NCBI GenBank assembly: GCA_900319995.1
Contig: ONQO01000007.1
Location: forward strand, 1-64,000
Direction: 5' to 3'
Length of the DNA stretch: 64,000 nt
Source: an uncultured Bacteroidales bacterium
GTDB taxonomy: Bacteria; Bacteroidota; Bacteroidia; Bacteroidales; Paludibacteraceae
The notes beneath the pieces are model-generated. The model saw only the letters and a program-made list of their open reading frames with translations. It searched no databases and was not told the DNA's origin. Below, piece after piece: positions 22,301-27,167 of this stretch. Numbering within the stretch: position 1 is the stretch's first letter; the number at the start of each line of letters is the position of its first letter. A program made the translations under genes and the position numbers.

Positions 22301-22790
22301 GGAGAAGGGCGCTTCTGTGCCGACGATAGATGCCGGTGCTCGTTCGCCGCTCGCGGAAGTGGATCTCGGACGTGTTGTTGTGGGTGACACGTGTACCATC
22401 ATCTGTACAGCAGTCGATGGATCGACACGTTATTACTACGTTGCCTTCACCATTTCTGATTCCAACTCCGGTGCTGTCGCTTCGTCCGGTGACGTGTTGC
22501 TCAAACGAGTAGGAGGAACATATCAACTCCTCGCGGCTACTGTACGAAAAGGAGTCACCATCGCACTATACGACCAGTACGGACATCTTGTCTTCTATGA
22601 CCGGGTACCGGTGGCGAACCCCAATGATGCGGATATTGTAGTAGGATATGATAACCTCGAATACCTCAACAATGTGGTGGACAACAGGTCAGGTCTGCTC
22701 ATTGATGTGATTCCGGGACAACCTTACTTCTTCTGTTTCTTCGCAGACGAGAAAACGAAATTGTATTCCGGAAAAATCATGGCATATTGA
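13323..22790 (+). CDS. Giant secreted repeat protein: two jelly-roll-like domains and about 30 cadherin-like repeats
   Basis: The product is 3155 residues with a signal peptide (1-20). An N-terminal domain (about 22-270) resembles the PCMD putative carbohydrate-binding family. It is followed by about 15 repeats of 80-90 residues, a second PCMD-like domain (about 1550-1745, with NMDFAQWSN and PTGWHV), another 15 or so repeats, and a C-terminal module (about 3052-3155). Each repeat has the pattern LxxIxVDGxxLxGFxPxxxxY, then a strand with GTxxxP, then QTVxVT and a closing TYTIxF strand, as in the cadherin-like beta-sandwich family (PF12733 type). The tail ends in a glycine-rich strand with GKIMAY, which could be a T9SS sorting domain; this is an inference. 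A likely role is surface adhesion or glycan binding. It is transcribed alone, between a promoter at 13230 and a terminator at 22811. Confidence 0.9.
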   Translation: MKKFLLSVFALLVAATAFPADNYQLTNANFEDWSGAAFDGEAQPKGWNASHVEQVGMKFNFAHKETGRNGGFCLMVQDQEVGALGITEVSPGYFSIGKPWAYLPSIAAINQATAGTSGGQAWTHRPDTMSVWIKRTGNNWDKEDFYLLYYAWVKEAKGTSYKGKNGSCTSHEEINEESDIRITMNGNECKTTVPGEQVCEGMWRERATYGQWTNIRVPIYYLNDNAPKFMNVIFSASNYPNFRANNGLYVGNSLYVDDVELIYSSKIQTLRVGGKEWKGFDPNTQEVQIYSVPEGTTSIPDIAAFRGAGSLTNAKGTTKAFPGRQLSGSEITITKGDLKNTPTVITVKSEDGKSTTVYKIQFMTAKSSNAKLANIYYTYTDADNRSQRVAVAAFNPNNYNYKVELPYGAKGKPVVEAEKQEDEQIVSITQPASLTDKATIAVTAANGTSKATYTLTFEEGKLADNTLKDIKVNGKSVPGFTPTQTIYKVSLPTNTTKMPTVEAVSAYPKGEQTITYNAPEVIDGGTYTVSVTTPGNTVAKIYRLNFKLEASSYSFLKDLKAGNYITDFDPENTTYYVNLPLGTSSLPAITWEKGDEYQTVVKTDLPDGAVDGTVRVTVTAGNGDQTIYKIVFSAEKSEISTLAGIKIGGVALADFKADVTSYDYQLPVGTTTLPVIEPIASDEFQTIVVTTAGVNGKTRISVTAGNGNMTNYYINFSVATYSDNTLANLKVEGYEIDFAPEKTEYFVNLKKGTTKLPNISYTLQNPDFQTATERTFSGVTGDYKVTVRPQNGASRTYVIHFTVATSSNTDLKMIYLDGKPLEGFSADKLNYTHNLPEGVSKIPTVTFDKAEDTQRVLSVLENKVQTITVTAQSGAQREYKITFVVTVSKNAFLDMIYLDGKPLAGFKKEQLDYTVVLEKATCPAITVKKAAGQQVTITAPYAAGKAYIKVKPEDGEANTYTIDFQAGAAATVRLKNILVNKVALVGFDPAVLNYKATYEKDFPAVEGVKDNNSQTVKVNWKDSVAWIFVQDTLGNQASYSIEFTRKLQNNNALEAIYADGKLISGFKATTYDYSFELAPGSDYPVISYKEKDNSQVVFFGQVEDGKWAIIVLAEDGTPATYTVKYTVKPYNDATLKNLAVDGGYTLTPAFNSTTFDYTVTIDEGAQLPNLSVETRIGQTVMQLDASQTLQQVIVFAQSGESKTYSINYARVKSSNALLADILIDGVSLDGFAPTKTDYIDTLPSLTPVVPNVFPVAQLPNQVITTCFSKPNGTTKIHVEAQDGTTMDYFIKFPTRRSKNANLGDLYLDSEEAEISFSPDQTEYEVILPYSAMECPKVIYEKAENEQRIDVISRPLGQKTEITVTAANGNSKTYTIWFKREVLKTRNLLTMIRVVELEQELSLKDKDQRNFEVPMPFGSRTFTIEYNKSYAAQTVFVQPGGVNHPTIITVKANNGDIADEVYTITPVVPKEDPAVLSDIQVNGVTIEGFNPEQFSYIVPVTEKPKLRYTLSKGAEINITAQTSKHWQAEVSFGEDENVRTNVYDVWYYYPNDVVPNMDFAQWSNASTTTSAKKPTGWHVLADFAPAYSYLGFTFTPGDEVKQDGSNHVAYLHTQYNSAPLAGYVPGYMTLGNIEYHYQRWGSSAFSISGGMTFRNTPDEMSYRAKVDQVNNNARVLYTLNGSGGEETLLQELTKTSGYVTRTMDLTPANAVAEEPTQLNITFNSFDSESGKNGTAGGEAKMYVDWLTLSFNHTLTSMTADGFNATKEGNDFSVTLDDPERIEKPILAFTGEVADQAQLITWNAPTKDADFEIRTASIRNFAENGTDYTDYTLTVKRPLDTQNKLKDLLLDGVQISGFAAEKVNYSVVLPATRITLPDIQPVPASSLQTVTTKYNATDSIMTITVKPEKGANTVYKVKISTNWSDDTTLANITAEGMTYDPAVHEYEITASVMPLISFDKKSDLQTVTLKNGVITVKSETGGTGTYTIKCVEPAPVTSGKMKEFACGINVLKDLGGNKTDKTEAKPEEYVSFEREFNTDSVVFVQDEEKMQWQVYGTNNVTYTWKYPTALSANTNLADILIGGVSLEDFQQAELNYLVVSDTTLVVEPVSAEERQVVNTTVAPVAGGSVYTVTVTAANGIATKAYSVTVRRSMSDIATLEDILIDGVSLENFDPEQLNYTVILPTPAIKMEQPKMPNITYVAGQKGQTVIVKTGERNGDPTTFEVTSEDGTQKRFYELTVNAEPSHCSDLTGITVNGVSMDHFEPGRHHYSVVLQTSKIGIDYTSDDRFQHVDTIVNVVSVDHEYHYTLRVTAEDGTSSDYTVEIYVENQSNDAQLANITLNGKKFEDFERSLNSDLIFDSGNNNYEIYLPSGTTVLPEVNAQLKMTGQSVVITQKQESVLLDVTAVDGVTHNVYTLHFLVPLSKNADLSMIFLNGEELADFDPSYYFYQIELPVGVHTMPEVAAQKGEASQTLKPIEIDNNKMQATIRVQAEDPSVKENTYVVLFRLTQSDADKLKMIYQDGQPLEGFKQNTLYYALSLPVGTTAFPELSWQEEDEWQTITMETVESTPNTLVRQIYVTSESGKKTIYTVAYTIEKSAVDTLQMIFVDQKQLQGFAPQTNDYSLMLTAAYANELGGKMPMVEYISGDSYQTVMVAQMPEDQLSGKSLGYKTVITVTAQTGKTRIYTIHYPVELSTEATLNMIMLGGKTLPNFDAERFNYKVDIEKEASIPVVSVIKKEDVQTYEIQVLEDVVYIKVTAEDVNFSHTYTLTFERQKSNVTTLRDIVLTDAKGVVFPSYEFPYRPEVYSYTVNLKYDGNKSLDSQLPKITPVFYDPEQKADTMKFNLPNGDIQVDITVTAANGEDQAVYSIVFHFVKSSDATLQSLLLNGVELEGFDPSQMEYTYAHPYGTKPEAYFGQDAVTYVLNDQTATVAVSTDENGVIHVVVTAQDGVTILTYLISQMTAVDGDNALAWITIDGDTIRDFDPEVTFYTYYVEKGASVPTIDAGARSPLAEVDLGRVVVGDTCTIICTAVDGSTRYYYVAFTISDSNSGAVASSGDVLLKRVGGTYQLLAATVRKGVTIALYDQYGHLVFYDRVPVANPNDADIVVGYDNLEYLNNVVDNRSGLLIDVIPGQPYFFCFFADEKTKLYSGKIMAY

Positions 22791-22815
22791 TGAAAAATCA
22801 TATTAATTAGGAAAA

Positions 22816-22851
22816 AATCCCGCGTACATTTGTGTATGTGGGATTTTTTTT
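22816..22851 (+). terminator. Intrinsic terminator of the giant gene
   Basis: A 13-bp stem (22816-22828 with 22833-22845, two G-U pairs) closes a TTTG loop and is followed by a T-run to 22851. It lies 26 bp after the stop codon at 22790. The same bases carry the -33 box of the next promoter. Confidence 0.9.
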
Positions 22852-22860
22852 GTATCTTTG
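22829..22860 (+). promoter_or_regulatory. Promoter of the glycosyltransferase-sulfatase operon
   Basis: TTG at 22830-22832, a 20-bp spacer, and TATCTTTG at 22853-22860. The -33 box is in the loop of the preceding terminator hairpin, so termination of one transcript and initiation of the next are packed in 45 bp. Confidence 0.8.
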
Positions 22861-22916
22861 CGCCCGAAAACGGTAAGGAATCATTTTAACGCAGCCTTGT
22901 ATCTAAGAAATGACAA

Positions 22917-24095
22917 ATGCCTATGTTTGGAATCTTCAACGATAATTTCCCTCCGATATTGGATGGTGTTGCGCTCACGGCGCAGAACTATGCCTATTGG
23001 TTGCATCAAATGGGACACGATGTACGTGTTATCACTGACTATGCTCCTAAGATGGAGCAGGTAATGAAAGAGGCATCGTATCCAATTGATAGAATCCCCT
23101 CTGTTCCTATTCCTCTCCGTGCGCCTTATCGCTATGGTCTGCCTTATGTGTCGCCCGTGTTTATGCACCGTTTTCGGAATATGAAGTTCGAGCTCGTACA
23201 TGCTCATTGCCCCTTCGTGACGGGTGACCTCGCGTATTCGGCGGCGCAGAAACAGCATATTCCTATGGTCGCTACTTTTCACTCCAAATACCGTCAGGAT
23301 TTTGAGCATAATGTGCACTGTAAACCAATCGTGGATTGGATGGTTAGGCATATTATCCGTTTCTTTGAGAAAGCCGACGAGGTGTGGATTCCATTACCGG
23401 CGGTAGAAGAGACATTACGCGAATATGGCTATAAGGGACATGTGGAGGTGGTCGAGAACGGAAACGATTTTTATACGCCCGTAGAGCAGATTGAACGAAT
23501 GCGTAGCCAAATGCGCGAAGAGTTGGGACTAACTCGGGACGAAACCATGCTGCTCTTTGTCGGACAGCATACTTGGGAGAAGAACATAGCCTTCATTTTG
23601 GATTCTTTGGCGCTGATTAAGGATAAACCATACCACCTCTTTATGGTGGGGACGGGGTATGCTGTGCGTGAAATACGCTATCGTATCGCTCAATTGGGCT
23701 TGGCTAACCATGTGACCCTTTTGGGGAATATACATGACAGGGAGAGACTCAAACGAATCTATGCTGCGGCGGATCTTTTTATCTTCCCTTCGCTGTACGA
23801 TACCTGTGGACTTGTGGTGCGCGAAGCGGCGGCGATGCATACGCCATCCTTGATGCTTGGAGGCTCAACGGCAGCTACAGCGGTAACTGACGGAGTGGAC
23901 GGATTTGTGTCGGCCGGTTCTACGGACGCTTATGCACGCTTGATAGTTTCTCTTATGGAACGGCCGGAAACCATTCAAAAGGTGGGAGACAAAGCTTCGA
24001 AGACCATCTCTCGGTCATGGGAAAGTGTCATGGAAGAGGTTATTTTGCGATATCGGGATATTCAGGAAAGTTATAAACTCAAACACGGCAAATAA
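22917..24095 (+). CDS. GT4-family glycosyltransferase (GT-B fold)
   Basis: A 392-residue retaining glycosyltransferase. The N-terminal Rossmann half begins FNDNFPPILDGVALTAQNYAYWL, of which the core PPILDGVALT near residue 11 is the acceptor loop typical of diacylglycerol- or mannosyl-type GT4 enzymes. The C-terminal half has the nucleotide-sugar motif SLYDTCGLVVREAAAM, with the E-x7-E-like pattern near 300. It heads an operon with a small transporter and a membrane sulfatase, spaced 6 and 4 bp. This suggests glycolipid or envelope polymer synthesis. Two ATGs (22917 and 22923) are possible. The exact sugar cannot be read from sequence. Confidence 0.9.
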   Translation: MPMFGIFNDNFPPILDGVALTAQNYAYWLHQMGHDVRVITDYAPKMEQVMKEASYPIDRIPSVPIPLRAPYRYGLPYVSPVFMHRFRNMKFELVHAHCPFVTGDLAYSAAQKQHIPMVATFHSKYRQDFEHNVHCKPIVDWMVRHIIRFFEKADEVWIPLPAVEETLREYGYKGHVEVVENGNDFYTPVEQIERMRSQMREELGLTRDETMLLFVGQHTWEKNIAFILDSLALIKDKPYHLFMVGTGYAVREIRYRIAQLGLANHVTLLGNIHDRERLKRIYAAADLFIFPSLYDTCGLVVREAAAMHTPSLMLGGSTAATAVTDGVDGFVSAGSTDAYARLIVSLMERPETIQKVGDKASKTISRSWESVMEEVILRYRDIQESYKLKHGK

Positions 24096-24101
24096 ATTGT
24101 T

Positions 24102-24464
24102 ATGAAAACCATATACTTGCTTCTTTTTATGCTTGTTCAACAAGCAATGTCTGTTATAGGGCAGTTACTGCTCAAAATGGGAATGGCGGCAGCCAGTCCT
24201 TTCTCTTGGACATGGAGAAATGTGGGGCGGCTATTCATCAATATTCAGTTACAAACAGGATTGCTGTTACTCATTGCAGCGAATGTGTTTTGGCTTTGGT
24301 TGCTCAACAAGTATCCCATTTCGCTGGTTTATCCGCTGATTAGTTTCGGCTTTGTGTTCAGCGTTCTTTCCGGTATCTGGATTCTCCATGAGCAGGTTTC
24401 GGCTTGGCAGTGGATAGGCGTCATGCTGATTATGGCAGGAAGTTTGTGTATGATTAAAATTTGA
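24102..24464 (+). CDS. Small four-helix transporter of the DMT/EamA superfamily
   Basis: The 120-residue protein is nearly all membrane: four helices at about 3-25, 47-67, 73-93 and 98-118. The helix-2/3 region PISLVYPLISFGFVFSVLSG and the early QLLLKMGM fit half-size DMT proteins such as SMR or ArnE/ArnF-type lipid-sugar flippases. Its place between a GT4 gene and an LTA-synthase-like gene favours a lipid-linked sugar flippase role over drug efflux, but this is inference. Such small proteins usually act as dimers. Confidence 0.8.
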   Translation: MKTIYLLLFMLVQQAMSVIGQLLLKMGMAAASPFSWTWRNVGRLFINIQLQTGLLLLIAANVFWLWLLNKYPISLVYPLISFGFVFSVLSGIWILHEQVSAWQWIGVMLIMAGSLCMIKI

Positions 24465-24468
24465 AACT

Positions 24469-26217
24469 ATGGGAGCAAAAAGGGAACGGATAAAAGAATG
24501 GTTTGAGATAGGTAATCGCGCGAATTGGTGTGTCTTTGCGGCATTTGCTGTACTCATTTTTGTACAGACGATTCTCTTTGACCATTTCGCTTTTCGGGAA
24601 ATGAACATGCAACCATCGGCGCAGAGTAGTTTAGCCATGCTCATGAGCAAGATTGCCGCTTCGCTTCTTTTCGCATCGTTTACCTTCATTATTCGGGACA
24701 AAAGATGGCTAATAGGCCTGTCACTCATTATTGATACATGGTTTGTGGCGAATCTGATTTATATGCGCAACAACCATGTATTACTGGACGCAGAGGCGTT
24801 TAACATGTCGGGAAACCTGCATGGCTATTTCTGGTCGGTACTCATTTATGTGGAGTGGAAGATAGACTTGATCTTCTATGGTATGACCCTGCTTTTCAGC
24901 ATTATTTATTTCTTTACTACCCGAAGTAACCGATTATGGTGGGGATGGGTAGTAGTGGTAGTGGTTGCTGTTGGTTTGCGTCATGGAGCCGAAGGACTTT
25001 TTGTAAATGCGCAAAAGAAGCAGAACGAGACGGCCGAATACAAGATGCTTCCTTTCCGAAGAGAAAGACGCGAACCCGTTTATGGCACAGATTTTCCGAC
25101 AGCCGTGGCGCATACCAGTGTCCTCTATTCGCCTTTTTATATCGTCTCTGACTATTATTTGATGATTAATGATATCCAGCCTGACCGTCCTATGACGTCT
25201 GGGGACAGTGTAATGATGGCGAAACTCAACCGTGGAGAGGAGCATGTAGTCCTTGACGGGCCGCTCATCATCGTGCTGCTTGAGAGTCTGGAAAACTGGG
25301 TTTTGACCCCGGAGATAATGCCTAATCTGTATCGTTTGACGCAAAACGATCATGTGTTTTACGCCAATCGTATCCATACGCAAATAGTTGGTGCTCCATC
25401 GGCTGACGGGCAAATGATTGTTAATACTGGTTTGCTTCCCATTAATGCCGGTGCTACTTGTCTCCATTACTGTGATAATACCTTCCCCGGTATAATGAAA
25501 CTGGCGCCGGACAGCGCGATTTGTCTTCTTCCGCATGACACTTGTGTGTGGAATCAAACGAAGATGTCACCGGCATACGGCTATGATTCAACGATTTGTT
25601 ATTGCGATATAGATACGATATTGTTCCCAAAACTGGACAGTCTGGTGGATGATGGTTGGCGTTATATCCAGTGTATAACCCAATCTACTCATGCACCGTT
25701 TGTCAACGAGAAATACAGTCGTCTTGAGTTGCCGGAGTCCATGCCTTGGGTAATGTATAATTTCATCCGAGGGTTCAATTCGTTAGATGATGGTTTGGGG
25801 TATTTTATCCGTAAGATTGAGTCCGATCCTGTATTGCAAAACTATACCATTGTCTTTACGGGGGATCATCGCATTCTGCATCATGAGAAACGTCAACAAA
25901 TGCAGCGTTTTGCCAATAACTGGGCAACGACGAACAAGAATGAAGCTCTGTCGTGGATAAGTGAACTGACACCTACGGATGATTGTCTTCCTCTGGTGAT
26001 TTATTCTCCGAAGATCAGTGGTAATCCGCGTTATACCGATGATTGCTACCAGATGGATATCTATCCTACTTACAAGTCGCTGCTTGGCGCGGAGAAGTAC
26101 CATTGGCAGGGATTTGGTATCAATCTGTTGAACGGATCACAAGAGCGTACTATCAAGGAATACGACGCCTTTCCTTTATCGGACAAAGTGATACGAAACG
26201 ATTATTTCCATCCCTAA
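24469..26217 (+). CDS. LTA-synthase-like membrane sulfatase/phosphotransferase
   Basis: The 582-residue protein has about five N-terminal membrane helices (about 20-185) and a C-terminal extracytoplasmic alkaline-phosphatase-fold domain. Seen motifs are LESLENWVLTPEIMPNL (metal ligand Glu near 268), PSADGQMIVNTG (the nucleophile Thr/Ser site, here Ser) and FTGDHRI (metal-binding Asp-His near 465). Enzymes of this family transfer glycerol-phosphate or phosphoethanolamine from lipids to envelope glycans, or act as phosphatidylglycerol hydrolases. Overlap with a GT4 and flippase-like gene suggests modification of a glycolipid. The donor and acceptor cannot be decided from sequence. It is the last gene of the operon; an 11-bp array follows 27 bp downstream. 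Confidence 0.85.
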   Translation: MGAKRERIKEWFEIGNRANWCVFAAFAVLIFVQTILFDHFAFREMNMQPSAQSSLAMLMSKIAASLLFASFTFIIRDKRWLIGLSLIIDTWFVANLIYMRNNHVLLDAEAFNMSGNLHGYFWSVLIYVEWKIDLIFYGMTLLFSIIYFFTTRSNRLWWGWVVVVVVAVGLRHGAEGLFVNAQKKQNETAEYKMLPFRRERREPVYGTDFPTAVAHTSVLYSPFYIVSDYYLMINDIQPDRPMTSGDSVMMAKLNRGEEHVVLDGPLIIVLLESLENWVLTPEIMPNLYRLTQNDHVFYANRIHTQIVGAPSADGQMIVNTGLLPINAGATCLHYCDNTFPGIMKLAPDSAICLLPHDTCVWNQTKMSPAYGYDSTICYCDIDTILFPKLDSLVDDGWRYIQCITQSTHAPFVNEKYSRLELPESMPWVMYNFIRGFNSLDDGLGYFIRKIESDPVLQNYTIVFTGDHRILHHEKRQQMQRFANNWATTNKNEALSWISELTPTDDCLPLVIYSPKISGNPRYTDDCYQMDIYPTYKSLLGAEKYHWQGFGINLLNGSQERTIKEYDAFPLSDKVIRNDYFHP

Positions 26218-26244
26218 TTTTCAACAAACTAATCCCAACCCCCT

Positions 26245-26277
26245 TTTAACGAGGTTTTAACTACCTTTTAACGAGGT
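26245..26277 (-). repeat. 11-bp tandem array B (ACCTCGTTAAA family, reverse orientation)
   Basis: Read on the minus strand, three exact 11-bp units: ACCTCGTTAAA, AGGTAGTTAAA and ACCTCGTTAAA. It occupies the 97-bp gap between two convergent genes. No hairpin terminator was found here. Confidence 0.85.
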
Positions 26278-26314
26278 TTGTTTTTGGACTCTAAATGAGA
26301 TAATGACATATGTC

Positions 26315-27109
26315 TCATTTCCACCGATAACCGAGGCTGAGACTCACGGACTGCGGATAGATGAGAGCGTCGGCGTTCGGGGTTCCTTTCATTTCGCTGT
26401 AAAAGCCGGCTATGTCTGATAAACTGACTTTGTACTGTGCGTTGATTTGCATACCAAACGAGAACTCGTATCCTACAGTCGCGCATACACCGAAATGGTT
26501 GTTGTGTAACTGGTACAGACGACTGTAGTCATATACCGTTTCTTTTTTTATACGTCTGGGCGCCGAGGCTGGAACGGATTTGTCTATGTTATGAAACTTG
26601 CCGGAAACATTTGAAGCGAACGTGAAATGGGTAAATATACCGCCTCCGAACTGGATATAGCCTTTCTCCATGTTTCCGAATCGGCCTAAGAAATAGATAG
26701 GAATATCGACACCAAAGGACCATAGATGGTTCGTGGTATCTGTGGCGGCGAAATAGTTTTGGTGCGCAGTAAAGATGACTTGTGGCTGTACGGCAAAATG
26801 TTTCGTTACCGAGAAATCGATGAAGCCACCCAACTCTCCTCCGACGCGCATGTAAGAACTCATCGGCTCGTGGTTGCGGGTAATGATGAAATTGCTCACA
26901 TTACATCCACCTAATATACCGCCGGACACTAACTGTGGCAAATCCTCTTGGTCCAACGAATCCAACAGATGTTCCGTGTTGAATTCCTCCAAACGCGCTT
27001 TGGTCTCCTCTAACGAGAGTTGGAGACTCAAGTCTTTGGTCTGTGCTTGGGCGGGAACCATAAGCCATAGGCTCAAGGTTACAAGGGGTATGATTTTCTT
27101 CCAGTTCAT
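26315..27109 (-). CDS. Outer-membrane beta-barrel protein, PorT-like
   Basis: The 264-residue protein has a signal peptide (about 1-22, ending AQA), a short helical Glu/Asp-rich segment (about 25-58), then alternating hydrophobic strands ending in YRWK with a C-terminal aromatic-basic pattern, as in outer-membrane barrels. Strands with GGELGGFIDFSVTKHFAVQPQV and CATVGYEFSFGMQINAQYKVSL-type spacing (quoted here only in part) resemble the PorT/OmpW-like group common in Bacteroidota. It lies 58 bp after the DUF5686 gene in the same direction. Function is unknown; PorT relatives can be tied to T9SS, but this one may be an unrelated barrel. Confidence 0.75.
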   Translation of the reverse strand: MNWKKIIPLVTLSLWLMVPAQAQTKDLSLQLSLEETKARLEEFNTEHLLDSLDQEDLPQLVSGGILGGCNVSNFIITRNHEPMSSYMRVGGELGGFIDFSVTKHFAVQPQVIFTAHQNYFAATDTTNHLWSFGVDIPIYFLGRFGNMEKGYIQFGGGIFTHFTFASNVSGKFHNIDKSVPASAPRRIKKETVYDYSRLYQLHNNHFGVCATVGYEFSFGMQINAQYKVSLSDIAGFYSEMKGTPNADALIYPQSVSLSLGYRWK

Positions 27110-27167
27110 ATTCAGTCTAATTCTATCTGTGCGACAATCTGGGTTCTGTATGCGAAGGACGCACTTT

